Part shown: piece by piece, positions 44,130 to 52,835 of the stretch
Numbering within the stretch: the first letter of the stretch is position 1
How the letters are laid out: each line of letters starts with the position of its first letter
Assembly: GCA_900752195.1 (NCBI GenBank)
Contig: CAADUJ010000004.1
Span: forward strand, 1 to 64,000
Origin: an uncultured Negativicutes bacterium
GTDB taxonomy: Bacteria > Bacillota > Negativicutes > Veillonellales > Megasphaeraceae
Length of the DNA: 64,000 nucleotides
Reading direction: 5' to 3'
Position numbers and translations under genes: made by a program
Notes under the pieces: model-generated
Told to the model about the DNA's origin: nothing
Database searches by the model: none
The model's input: only the letters and a program-made list of their open reading frames with translations

Positions 44130-45437
44130 CTATCTGTTTAACGTAAAAATGGGCAACGTTGACGTCGCATAGGGCATGACGGTAACCGTATAGTCCGTGA
44201 GGCCCCTTTTTTTCAATCGTTCCCGTGCCGCCTGCCATGCCTCCTCCACTGATGCCATCGGTATTTGCCCTGTTTTCTCAATAATGGGAAAATTTTCTTT
44301 TTCCGTCACAATGTATACGGCATCAAGGGTATTCATGAGAATACGCGTCTTATATGCCGAAAAAGCTGGAATCGTAAAGTCCTTTGACACCTCTTCCAAA
44401 ACCTGCTGTACGTCATCCCGGAAAAACCAATCGGTAAAAGCCGGCGGCTCCATAATATCGGGACACGCCATAGCTAAAATCAGGATTCCCCCTGGTTTTA
44501 AGGCAAAGATGGCATTCATATGAGCTTTGGTAGCCTGATAAAGATTGATATCCTTGGGATAACCGCCACAGGCACCGATGACGACATCCGTCCGTTCCAT
44601 AATAGGAGCTCCCTGAATTTGCTGCAAAAGACGGCAGCCTTCTTTCCAGGCATCTCTCCAATCGCCGCATACGACGGCGTAAAGCTCCTCCTCACCAGTC
44701 AAGACGGTGTTGATGAGAAAATCGGGATGAAGAAAAGACGCACCTTCCATTAAATCATGGTGAAGCCTGTTATGGTCGATGTCTCCTGCATTACAGTGCG
44801 GATCCATCCCGTCCTCATAGCGACTATCGAGGGCCAGCGCGTGATTGTACATAATCGTGTCATACGCCGCGATACCTGGTACGATGGCCTTGCGGCCGCC
44901 GCCAAACCCGGCCATATCGTGAAAAGATACCGTGCCCGTCGCAATGACTACGTCAGCTTCTACGGCCAGTCTGTTTAATCGGACGCGATTCCCATAGGAT
45001 GTGGTACCGACATAGACAAGGTTCTCATCATCGTGACAATCGTGCTGGACGATGGAAAACCGCTTGACCATATCTTTACCGCATACGATGACGTCCTCTT
45101 CTTCAGTCTGCCTGCGGTGCGTACCCAGAGCGATGAGAATCGTTATACGGTCATCCCGTACGCCAAGAGCATTCAGTTCTCCCGTCAAGGCCTGCAGTAT
45201 TTCCGGTGTATGGGCATCCCTCGTGGCATCACTGACGATGATGACGATGTTCTCCTCCGGCGTCACTATTTGTGACAATGTGTTGCCACCTATAGGATGC
45301 TCGATGGCCTGACGCATGGCGTCAACTTCATCGGTAATGGAGGAAATGTCTTTTCCCATAAGTTCATTGATGACATGCCCTTCATCGATCGTAACCGATT
45401 GGCAAGACGTACCATATAAAAAACTATACTTCTTCAC
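44130..45437 (-). CDS. LarA family protein (nickel-dependent lactate racemase-like)
   Basis: A 435-residue member of the LarA family (DUF2088). LarA interconverts D- and L-lactate using a nickel-pincer nucleotide cofactor. Key patterns are kept: VSDATRDAHTPE, LIALGTHRRQT, QHDCHDDE, SFHDMAGFGGGRKAIVPG (which holds the cofactor-linked Lys), and GACGGYPKDINLYQATKA. The GTG at 45437 follows AAAGGAGG and overlaps the phoR stop by 14 bases; the frame upstream to 45497 lies inside phoR. Some family members act on other 2-hydroxy acids or sugar acids, and no larBCE genes are nearby, so lactate is likely but unproven. Confidence 0.88.
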   Translation of the reverse strand: MKKYSFLYGTSCQSVTIDEGHVINELMGKDISSITDEVDAMRQAIEHPIGGNTLSQIVTPEENIVIIVSDATRDAHTPEILQALTGELNALGVRDDRITILIALGTHRRQTEEEDVIVCGKDMVKRFSIVQHDCHDDENLVYVGTTSYGNRVRLNRLAVEADVVIATGTVSFHDMAGFGGGRKAIVPGIAAYDTIMYNHALALDSRYEDGMDPHCNAGDIDHNRLHHDLMEGASFLHPDFLINTVLTGEEELYAVVCGDWRDAWKEGCRLLQQIQGAPIMERTDVVIGACGGYPKDINLYQATKAHMNAIFALKPGGILILAMACPDIMEPPAFTDWFFRDDVQQVLEEVSKDFTIPAFSAYKTRILMNTLDAVYIVTEKENFPIIEKTGQIPMASVEEAWQAARERLKKRGLTDYTVTVMPYATSTLPIFTLNR

Positions 45438-47157
45438 GAGGACCCTCCTTTGAAACGGGAAATTGTACAGTAATACAGGTGCCTTTGTTTTCTTCACTTT
45501 CTAAGGTAATCCTGCCATGGTGACTTTCTACGATGTGTTTGACAATGGAAAGACCCAAGCCCGTTCCTTTTATGTCTTGAGACCGGCTTTCGTCAGCCCG
45601 ATAGAACCTTTCAAAAACGCGAGACTGTTTATCTTTTGGGATACCCATGCCCGTATCTTTTACGACCAAGTGGACTCCTTTTTCATTTCCTGTGACAGTG
45701 ATGTAGACGTGGCCGCCTTCATAGTTATATTTTACAGCATTATCGAGAAGATTCATGACGACTTCCCGGATTCGTCCTTCTTCTCCCCATATACGACTGT
45801 CATCTACGTCTGAATGGATGGATACCTGTTTTTCTGCTACAACAGGCGCCATAAATTCCAATACTTGTTCTACTACAGCTTTCAGTGTGACCCATTGACG
45901 TGGCCGTGTACGCTTAGGTTCTTCAATATGGGATAAATGGATAATTTCTTCAATAAGTTCCAGAAGCCTTTGGGATTGATCATAAATGAGCTTGCCAAAC
46001 CGGCTGGCATCGTCCTTGCTTTGGCACAAACCAGTAGAAAGGATTTCAGCAAATCCCTTGATAGATGTCAGTGGTGTCTTCAGTTCATGAGATACATTAG
46101 ATGTGAATTCGCGACGCAATTGCTCCCTCTTTTCCCGTTCTGTTACGTCATAGATGATGAAGAGGATGCCAATGCGAGTTTCCTCTTTCGACACGTATTG
46201 GATAGCCACTTGGTAGAGGCGATCATCCTTTTCAAAAAACTGCGCATCAAAATCGTCATTCTTGTTGTTCTCTATAGGTCCCCACTGGATAGTCTTAAAA
46301 ATGTCGCCTAATCGTAATCCCGTAACAGACAAATCGTGGCGCAGTCCCAACACATCCAGAGCCTGATGGTTAATTGCCAAAACCTCAAAGGACATGTTTG
46401 TCAAAATAACGCCTTCCTGCAGGTTTTCCATCATGAGCTTGACGACGTTTCGCTGTTGCTCCAGCCGCTGAATCGTATGGTCGATGACTTCACTTTGTCC
46501 CAGTATTTTTTCTACCAGAGGCCGCAATTCACTATAAACCGGAGGTACCTTATTGCGTATATCATCGGGTGTACCGATGTGTTCCATAATGAGTGCCGTC
46601 CGTCTAAGAGGCTTAAGCAGACTCTTTGTCAGGAGCTGAGAAGCCCGGATACATCCCAGGGCCGTCAATCCGATCATAAGCAGTAAAATAGGAAGAAGTT
46701 TCCAAAAATGAGAATACAATGAGGCCCGTTCGATACTGAGCCGCAAGATAGTCCCATCGGGAAGAATGGCTGCCTCGTAATAATAAATCTTATCAAGTGT
46801 CTCTGACGTTCGCACAGAAGAGCCTGATCCTGTTTTCAAAGCCTGTTGGATTTCCGGACGGTTCACATGATTTTCCATGTTGTGCTGGTCATACTGAGAT
46901 TCATATAAAACGGCTCCATCCCGGCCAATCCAGGTAACGCGAAATGCATTGCCACTGCTCTTGCCGATTTTTTCAATCTCTTTTTGAATATTCGGCGAAT
47001 CTGCAACAAGCTGTGTCACAACGTGGACCGTATTATCCAGCTCTGAAAGCGCTTGTTCATTAGCAGAATTCCAAAAGACCCAGCTATAAATGACAATCGT
47101 AATGGCAATGCAGGCAAAGCCCATGGAAAGAAGACTCGTATAAATGCGTTTTCTCAT
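45424..47157 (-). CDS. phoR: Sensor histidine kinase, PhoR type
   Basis: A 577-residue membrane kinase: helix 1 at about 7-28, an extracytoplasmic domain of about 120 residues, helix 2 at about 150-170, HAMP-like linker, a PAS-like region (about 230-330), HisKA with the phospho-His in FTSNVSHELKTPLTSIKGF, then HATPase motifs NAVKYN, DTGMGIP and GTGLGLSI. It lies two bases after phoB and next to the pst operon, so phosphate sensing is the best guess. Confidence 0.93.
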   Translation of the reverse strand: MRKRIYTSLLSMGFACIAITIVIYSWVFWNSANEQALSELDNTVHVVTQLVADSPNIQKEIEKIGKSSGNAFRVTWIGRDGAVLYESQYDQHNMENHVNRPEIQQALKTGSGSSVRTSETLDKIYYYEAAILPDGTILRLSIERASLYSHFWKLLPILLLMIGLTALGCIRASQLLTKSLLKPLRRTALIMEHIGTPDDIRNKVPPVYSELRPLVEKILGQSEVIDHTIQRLEQQRNVVKLMMENLQEGVILTNMSFEVLAINHQALDVLGLRHDLSVTGLRLGDIFKTIQWGPIENNKNDDFDAQFFEKDDRLYQVAIQYVSKEETRIGILFIIYDVTEREKREQLRREFTSNVSHELKTPLTSIKGFAEILSTGLCQSKDDASRFGKLIYDQSQRLLELIEEIIHLSHIEEPKRTRPRQWVTLKAVVEQVLEFMAPVVAEKQVSIHSDVDDSRIWGEEGRIREVVMNLLDNAVKYNYEGGHVYITVTGNEKGVHLVVKDTGMGIPKDKQSRVFERFYRADESRSQDIKGTGLGLSIVKHIVESHHGRITLESEENKGTCITVQFPVSKEGPREEV

Positions 47158-47159
47158 GA

Positions 47160-47840
47160 TTACTCATCCCTCATGACATAGCCGACACCGCGGACCGTAG
47201 CAATCCATGAACCGGCAGTTCCCAATTTTTGACGCAAGCTGCGGATATGCATATCGATAGTACGCGTTTCCCCTTCATAGCTGTAGCCCCATACAGCTTC
47301 CATGATCCGGTCCCGCGTAAGGACGATGCTCTTATTGACCATGAGATAGCGGAGCAATTCAAATTCCTTTACTGTCAACTGACAGTTCGTGCCATTGACA
47401 GTTACGGTATGTCGGCTTTCGTTTAATGCAATAGGGCCACAGGTAATGGCTCCATCTGCAGCATCATGATGAGCACACCGCCGCAGGACTGCATGTATAC
47501 GACTCGTCAATTCCATGACACCAAAGGGTTTTTTAACATAATCATCTGCACCGTGGTTTAAGCCGTTAGCGACATCGTATTCACTGGTCTTTGCCGTCAG
47601 CATAATGACGGGCATCGTCTTATAGGGTTCTTTCTCACGCAATTCTGTCAGGATATCGATACCGCTTTCCCCTGGCAGCATAATATCGAGAAGAAGCAAA
47701 TCTGGCACTCTAACGTCCAAGGCTTTCCAAAATTCCTTGCTATTTTCCATCGTTTCTACGTCAAAGCCCTGACTTTTTAATGCATACCCAATGAGCTCAC
47801 GAATACTTGCATCGTCTTCTACACAATAAATAAGTGCCAC
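47160..47840 (-). CDS. phoB: Response regulator, OmpR/PhoB family
   Basis: A 226-residue regulator. Receiver domain with acidic pocket EDD near the start, phospho-Asp in LLLDIMLPG, conserved Thr/Lys (MLTAKTS, VKKPFG). C-terminal winged helix with VLTRDRIMEAVWGY and RTIDMHIRSLRQKLG. The GTG at 47840 lies nine bases after AAAGGA; an ATG three codons earlier sits too close to that site. Paired with the kinase just downstream. Confidence 0.94.
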   Translation of the reverse strand: MALIYCVEDDASIRELIGYALKSQGFDVETMENSKEFWKALDVRVPDLLLLDIMLPGESGIDILTELREKEPYKTMPVIMLTAKTSEYDVANGLNHGADDYVKKPFGVMELTSRIHAVLRRCAHHDAADGAITCGPIALNESRHTVTVNGTNCQLTVKEFELLRYLMVNKSIVLTRDRIMEAVWGYSYEGETRTIDMHIRSLRQKLGTAGSWIATVRGVGYVMRDE

Positions 47841-47911
47841 TAGTACCATTCCTTTCGTTTCATGCCATAGAACAATCGCAATACCTTTTCTCCTTCATTT
47901 TATATAGAACA

Positions 47912-47939
47912 TGTATAGATTGCGTACATCTTTTGTAAA
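47912..47939 (-). promoter_or_regulatory. Candidate Pho box upstream of phoB
   Basis: TTTACA (47934-47939), TGTACG (47923-47928) and TATACA (47912-47917) on the minus strand have an exact 11-base period. The outer pair repeats the 22-base spacing of the site before pstS. It suggests autoregulation by PhoB. Confidence 0.5.
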
Positions 47940-47961
47940 GAAGCCGTAAGAATATAACAAC

Positions 47962-47999
47962 AAAGGCTGCAACAGATCAAGATGCCTGTTACAGCCTTT
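47962..47999 (-). terminator. Hairpin terminator after the LptD-like gene
   Basis: AAAGGCTGTAACAG pairs with CTGTTGCAGCCTTT (one wobble), ten-base loop, weak T-rich tail on the minus strand. It begins three bases after the stop codon. Confidence 0.7.
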
Positions 48000-48001
48000 C
48001 G

Positions 48002-49540
48002 TTAAAAGTCTAAATCCTTTGCAATGACTTGAACAGTCCATTCCTTATCGACTTGTTCATACGTAAGTATAGCCACGAAAGAATGCAAATCACGGATCCA
48101 GGTGAAATTACGATCTTCAATATCACCGCTGTCGAGATTCTTATTGAGAGAGAATACGACCGTATCGAGAGGCGTCAATACATAGCCAATGGAAAAGCCC
48201 TTCTGACGAGGATTATCGATTGTATCGAAACGATAAGGCGTTCTGCCGCTGATATTGTGTTTCTTATACCACCAACTCGTCCAAAGTCTGTCGTTGATGC
48301 CTTGATTTAAAATAGCGCCCCAATAAGGATCGCGCCGTTCTGAATCAGAATAACCGTAAAGGTCACGCCGATACCCGCCAAAGAAGCGCAAGTTAGCTTT
48401 GTTCCAAAGGGCAATCGGATTATGCGACAGTTCTACGCGATAGCCTTTATGACTGCCATCTTTGCCATCTTCAGACCAACGGCCCCAGCTGGCACTACCA
48501 TCCGCATAGATTCCCGTTTTGCCAAAGCGGATACGCGGTGCATAATAGCGGAGTTCCGGCCACTTTGTTGCCCAGATATGGTTATCGTTATCAGTACTTT
48601 CTTCCTTACTGTACCCAAAACTAAAGGTACCATAAGGCGTGCGATGTCCAATACGCAAGGACGGCTTAAAGCCATCTTTCGAGTAGATATAATAATCTAC
48701 ATCTAAGTAGGTATTGCCATCTTGTGACAATGCAAGCTGTCCGTCGCCATGAAGACCGATGCCGTTATCGTTGTTGTATGTCGGCCGTGGCAGAAGTGTA
48801 AATATCCATGGCCGTTGTTCGGTTTTATCCAACCGTCCTTCATAATGGCCATACGTAAGGATACAAACATGTTTGAACCAGAGTTTCGTGTTTTCAGCAA
48901 TAAATTTTTCACCAGGATAAATACGGATGTCATCACCTGTCAGATAGTAGTCTGGCGTCTTTGCCACGGCATGAGGCGTTGTAATAAGGCCGTGCTTCAA
49001 ATAAAGCATACCATCATACATTTGCGCTCCCGTACCGCGGACGTAATGGGCAGAATCAATGAACCCACTGACTTCATCAAGAGTAGCACTTTGCTTTCCA
49101 GCCTGGTAGGTCATCGTATCGCCTTCAAGAGCCATCGTGCTTGTCAAGTATACAGAAGGACCTTTTGTATGATAGACCTGGCTCTTCGTATTGCCTTCAA
49201 TCTGGTTTGTATGGATTTCTTCCATGCCCTGCTGGACGTCGACATTTCCTCGACCTATGATATAGCCATCTGAGTTTCGTGACAAAAGACGATCCGACTG
49301 TATACGGACGGGTTGTTCCGGCAACGCCACATCGGTCTGCCGCGATGCCGCATCAAGATCGACAGGGATGACCGTCCCCTGATCTGACTTAGATGAAGGC
49401 CGCTGTCCCTGCACCTGTTCGGACTGGACTGCCTCTTTTACAGTATATAATTGTGTCATCCCTTCTTCCCCTTGGGCAAAGGTACTTGCCGAAAAAGAAA
49501 AAAGAGCTCCTAAGACCGCAATGGTCAATGTTTTTTTCAT
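48002..49540 (-). CDS. LptD/OstA-like outer-membrane protein
   Basis: A 512-residue secreted protein with a clear signal peptide (first about 22 residues, ending in STFAQ). About residues 75-150 look like the OstA/LptA-type periplasmic domain (QSDRLLSRNSDGYIIGRGNV). The remainder is rich in alternating aromatic strands typical of an outer-membrane barrel, ending in Phe (AKDLDF). It is shorter than E. coli LptD (about 780), so it may be a family variant that moves LPS or another glycolipid. Its presence supports a diderm Negativicute. It follows a second envelope gene by 16 bases. Confidence 0.82.
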   Translation of the reverse strand: MKKTLTIAVLGALFSFSASTFAQGEEGMTQLYTVKEAVQSEQVQGQRPSSKSDQGTVIPVDLDAASRQTDVALPEQPVRIQSDRLLSRNSDGYIIGRGNVDVQQGMEEIHTNQIEGNTKSQVYHTKGPSVYLTSTMALEGDTMTYQAGKQSATLDEVSGFIDSAHYVRGTGAQMYDGMLYLKHGLITTPHAVAKTPDYYLTGDDIRIYPGEKFIAENTKLWFKHVCILTYGHYEGRLDKTEQRPWIFTLLPRPTYNNDNGIGLHGDGQLALSQDGNTYLDVDYYIYSKDGFKPSLRIGHRTPYGTFSFGYSKEESTDNDNHIWATKWPELRYYAPRIRFGKTGIYADGSASWGRWSEDGKDGSHKGYRVELSHNPIALWNKANLRFFGGYRRDLYGYSDSERRDPYWGAILNQGINDRLWTSWWYKKHNISGRTPYRFDTIDNPRQKGFSIGYVLTPLDTVVFSLNKNLDSGDIEDRNFTWIRDLHSFVAILTYEQVDKEWTVQVIAKDLDF

Positions 49541-49556
49541 CTATTGTCACCTGATA

Positions 49557-50711
49557 TTATTCGTTTGTCGGCGTAATGGACACGGTTGCCTGGATATCAT
49601 CGTCGTGAGTATCATTTTCTTCATCTAACGAGACCGGCGTAACCTCTTCCTGAGAAGCTACTTCGTGAACGACCGGTGTCGCATCAGCCTGAGTCATTTC
49701 AGCATCTCCGGCAGCTGCAGCTGTTTCTTCATGATGGCTGGAAGCCACATCGACGCCACTGGCTGCCATATCAGCGGTCTTCGTATCTGCAAGCGTTCCT
49801 TTGGGAACAAATCCTACGACCGTCGTATCTTCTTTTGTTTCGCAATATAATGTCGAACCAGCCGGAATATTGACGTTATCGCCTTTGACAAAGAGACCTC
49901 CTACGAGGCCTACCGGCCCAAAGATAATAGCGCCTGCTGCCGATGCGCCGACGGCACCAGCTGCTTTTTTATACTGTTCCTTCGTCTTTTCGCCAATGGT
50001 AAGTGGCACAGGTGTGCCATCAGCGCCACGGACGGAGTCATACGTAATTTCGACCTTGCCATTTCTGCCGAAACGACCGGCCTTCCTGGCCTTCGTTACG
50101 GTACCATCCGTTTCCATACCTTTCGGGATAGCAACAACATCGCCTACGACGACATCATCAGCGACGATAAACCGAACCGTATCCCCTTCTTCAAGATGTT
50201 CTGATGTAATGGCATCCCGGTTTTTAAGTGTCACAATCGTACCAGTCGGAATGGTGACCGTTTCCGATGTGTATTTGGTATTGCCCAGAAGCTGTGAACG
50301 CAGTGCATTGACCCGGCCTTTCAAGGAGCCTGTCGATGCCTTGCCGTTCAAACTTTCTTCAATAGTATCGACACGTGCCAAAAGTGGTTCTTCTGTGATT
50401 TCACCAGAATACTGCCACTGCATCAAATTGACGGCTGCCAAGAGGGATAAATCGGATCCCGTATTTCCGTATACATCTGTATACAATTGATCCGTTTTCT
50501 GTTGGACACTGCCACTTAACTGCTGTGGACCATTCAAGGTCTTGTTCAACGCGATGATACGATCATTGACAGATCCAGTCTGAGTCGTGCCGTACACTGT
50601 CGTCTCCACCTTTTCTGCCTTTTCTAAAATCGTATAGTTAGCCGCACTGGCCGCCATGGTGCCGCATAATGCCACTACCGCCAACGCACAAGCCATTTTC
50701 TTTTTCCACAT
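49557..50711 (-). CDS. Secreted protein with N-terminal repeats and a glycine zipper, unknown function
   Basis: A 384-residue protein with a signal peptide (cut probably near ASAA). Three degenerate repeats of about 45-60 residues occur between 30 and 145: ETTVYGTTQTGSVNDRI, LYTDVYGNTGSDLSLLA and EESLNGKASTGSLKGRV. A beta-rich region follows (about 150-235), then a glycine-zipper-like hydrophobic stretch (AAGAVGASAAGAIIFG). The C-terminal about 90 residues are acidic and disordered. I do not recognise the family. Operon position before the LptD-like gene suggests an envelope role. Confidence 0.75.
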   Translation of the reverse strand: MWKKKMACALAVVALCGTMAASAANYTILEKAEKVETTVYGTTQTGSVNDRIIALNKTLNGPQQLSGSVQQKTDQLYTDVYGNTGSDLSLLAAVNLMQWQYSGEITEEPLLARVDTIEESLNGKASTGSLKGRVNALRSQLLGNTKYTSETVTIPTGTIVTLKNRDAITSEHLEEGDTVRFIVADDVVVGDVVAIPKGMETDGTVTKARKAGRFGRNGKVEITYDSVRGADGTPVPLTIGEKTKEQYKKAAGAVGASAAGAIIFGPVGLVGGLFVKGDNVNIPAGSTLYCETKEDTTVVGFVPKGTLADTKTADMAASGVDVASSHHEETAAAAGDAEMTQADATPVVHEVASQEEVTPVSLDEENDTHDDDIQATVSITPTNE

Positions 50712-50791
50712 GATGCATCCCTCCGTATCTATAGCTACTACTGATTCTGTTAATTACACAACCAGGACGCAAATACCTTCATTCTATATAA

Positions 50792-50820
50792 TTATATCGG
50801 TTTCGCCATACTTAGACAAG
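50792..50820 (-). promoter_or_regulatory. Promoter of the envelope-protein operon
   Basis: -35 TTGTCT (50815-50820) and consensus -10 TATAAT (50792-50797), 17-base spacer, about 80 bases before the coding start at 50711. Confidence 0.7.
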
Positions 50821-50910
50821 TCTTTTTTTGACTAGACGGGCTCACCAGTTTTGCTGTCTCGCCGTGGGGGTGGGAGAAGATAGGGGATGTTGTGGTATCC
50901 ATATTTATGT

Positions 50911-50943
50911 AAAAAAATGCACGGGTTGTTTACCGTGCATTTT
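50911..50943 (-). terminator. Terminator after the aldo/keto reductase genes
   Basis: AAAATGCACGG/CCGTGCATTTT with an eight-base loop and T-run on the minus strand, immediately after the stop at 50947. Confidence 0.88.
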
Positions 50944-50946
50944 GAG

Positions 50947-51798
50947 TTAGTCGTGTATTTTCATTTTTGCGATGTTCATGGCAATGTGGGGATCCATTTC
51001 GTCGTAAATGGTGCTCTTTCCCGTATCGAGGGTTCGGATTTGCGCCATTTCTTCCGGTGTAAGTTCAAAATCAAAGACTTGGAAGTTTTCTTCCATTCGA
51101 GTTTGACGGACTGTCTTGGGAATAACGACGATATTCCGCTGAATGAGCCAACGCAGCATGACCTGACCTACAGTCTTTCCATGGTTTTCAGCAATGACCT
51201 TTAAGAGGGGTTGTTGAAAGACGTTGCCGTTTGCTTCGGCAAAGGGTGACCATGCTTCAGGTTGGACGCCTAGTTCTTTCATGAACTCTTCTTCTGACCA
51301 TTTCTGATTCCATACATTCGTTTCTATCTGATTGATAACGGGCTTGCATTCATTGCTTACGCAGAGGTCGCCAAGGCGTTCATTCCAAAAACTTGTAACA
51401 CCGATAGCCCGGATACGTCCTTCTTTGTAAAGCCGTTCCATAGCACGCCATGTGCCATAGTAATCGCCGTAAGGCTTATGGATCAAATAGAGGTCCAAGT
51501 AATCGAGGCCGAGTTTTTTCATGGATACGTCGAAGGCTTTCAGCGTATTGTCATATCCATGATCCTGTACCCAGACTTTTGTCGTAATGAAGAGGTCTTC
51601 CCGGGGAATACCACTTTGAGCAAGGGCCGCACCAACGCCTTCTTCATTTCTATAGGATGCCGCCGTATCGATGAGACGGTAGCCCGTTTCTAACGCTTGG
51701 AACACGATTTTTTCTGTTTCTGCCGGTGGGGTCTGATAAACGCCAAATCCCAAAATAGGCATTTTGACACCATTTGATAATGTAACGAATTCCATCAT
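50947..51798 (-). CDS. Aldo/keto reductase (second of pair)
   Basis: A 283-residue NADPH-dependent oxidoreductase of the AKR superfamily. The tetrad is visible: Asp and Tyr in DTAASYRNEEGVG, Lys in ITTKVW, His in LIHKPYGDY. The cofactor-binding Lys-x-x-Arg region is IPKTVRQTRMEEN. The start is ambiguous between two adjacent ATG codons after AAGGAG. It closely resembles the next gene upstream, so the pair probably arose by tandem duplication. The substrate is unknown. Confidence 0.93.
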   Translation of the reverse strand: MMEFVTLSNGVKMPILGFGVYQTPPAETEKIVFQALETGYRLIDTAASYRNEEGVGAALAQSGIPREDLFITTKVWVQDHGYDNTLKAFDVSMKKLGLDYLDLYLIHKPYGDYYGTWRAMERLYKEGRIRAIGVTSFWNERLGDLCVSNECKPVINQIETNVWNQKWSEEEFMKELGVQPEAWSPFAEANGNVFQQPLLKVIAENHGKTVGQVMLRWLIQRNIVVIPKTVRQTRMEENFQVFDFELTPEEMAQIRTLDTGKSTIYDEMDPHIAMNIAKMKIHD

Positions 51799-51821
51799 AT
51801 CGTCTCCTTCTATAGTTCAAA

Positions 51822-52673
51822 TTATTCCTCAAAGGGTAAGTGCATAGAGGCATAGCGATTTTCTAATTCTTCTGTCGCTTTATAGTACTGCCGTGTGCCA
51901 TTTAACTTATTGATGCGAGCCATATTGTCGTCTGAAATAGTAAAGTCAAAAATATCGATGTTGCTCCGTAGATGATCTGGATTTTTCGTTCCAGGAATCG
52001 TAATGAAACCGCGTTGGACCGCCCATTTCAGGAGGATTTGGACGACGCTTTTCCGATGTGTATCAGCAAGGGTCACAAGGACGGGATCATGGAGCAATTC
52101 GGGATCGCCATGGCCTAGTGGATACCAGCCCATGAGTTTCGTACCGTATGGGGCGAGGGTTTTTAACGTATCGTCATAAATGTGATAGGGATGCGTTTCA
52201 AGCTGAATAACATGAGGCTTTATTTCGGCTTGTTCCAAAAGTTCCTGTAACTTGTGGCCGTGGAAATTAGAGATGCCCAGAGAGAGTGCCTGGCCTTTGC
52301 GATAGGCTTCTTCAATGGCTTGGTAGCCGCTCAGATAGTTTCCTGCCGGTTGGTGGATAAAGAGAAGGTCTACGTAGGTGACGCCTAAGCGCTGCAACGT
52401 TTTTTCTACGGCATCATCCGATTCATATACCGTCGGCCACAGTTTCGTCGATATAAAAAGGTCTTCCCGCCGGACGATATGTTCTGCAACAGCTCTGGCA
52501 ATTCCCCGGCCTACGGCTTCCTCATTCAGGTAGGCATTAGCTGTATCGATGAGGCGATAGCCCAGTTTTAGGGCCTGATAGACCGATTTTTCTGTATCCT
52601 CCGGTGAAATCATGAAGGTCCCCAAGCCTAAGAGAGGGACCGATACACCATTTGATAGCGTCGTATATTCCAT
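51822..52673 (-). CDS. Aldo/keto reductase (first of pair)
   Basis: A 283-residue AKR with Asp/Tyr in DTANAYLNEEAVG, Lys in ISTKLWP, His in FIHQPAGNY and cofactor motif IPGTKNPDHLRSN. The ATG at 52673 follows AAAGGGG; the frame extends 37 codons upstream through the promoter, which is not credible as coding. It is divergent from a LysR regulator that likely controls it. Confidence 0.93.
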   Translation of the reverse strand: MEYTTLSNGVSVPLLGLGTFMISPEDTEKSVYQALKLGYRLIDTANAYLNEEAVGRGIARAVAEHIVRREDLFISTKLWPTVYESDDAVEKTLQRLGVTYVDLLFIHQPAGNYLSGYQAIEEAYRKGQALSLGISNFHGHKLQELLEQAEIKPHVIQLETHPYHIYDDTLKTLAPYGTKLMGWYPLGHGDPELLHDPVLVTLADTHRKSVVQILLKWAVQRGFITIPGTKNPDHLRSNIDIFDFTISDDNMARINKLNGTRQYYKATEELENRYASMHLPFEE

Positions 52674-52755
52674 AGTATTGCCCCTTTTATGTATACATTT
52701 TTGATATTCTATACATCGTCTTTTTCTACAATACATATTACTTTTTACAGTCTTA

Positions 52756-52800
52756 TTGTATATTATCATCTCTTTGTTGTACAATATGAATAGCCTATTC
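52756..52800. promoter_or_regulatory. Overlapping divergent promoters of the AKR genes and lysR, with a palindrome
   Basis: Minus: TTGTAC (52779-52784) and TATACA (52757-52762), 16-base spacer. Plus: TTGTAT (52756-52761) and TACAAT (52780-52785), 18-base spacer. The two promoters occupy the same bases face to face. GAATAG-C-CTATTC (52788-52800) follows on the lysR side and is a candidate LysR site. Confidence 0.5.
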
Positions 52801-52835
52801 TACTATTCACTTTTTATATACTGAAAGGATGCACT

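Noticed and set aside
50821..50910. G-rich stretch and weak hairpin before the envelope operon promoter
   Set aside because: The stem GGCGAGACAG/CTGGTGAGCC has several mismatches and no T-run in the right place; not strong enough to call a structure.
51674..52784. Upstream extension of the first aldo/keto reductase by 37 codons
   Set aside because: The extension is AT-rich, covers the promoter region, and has no homology to AKR proteins; the ATG at 52673 has a good ribosome site.
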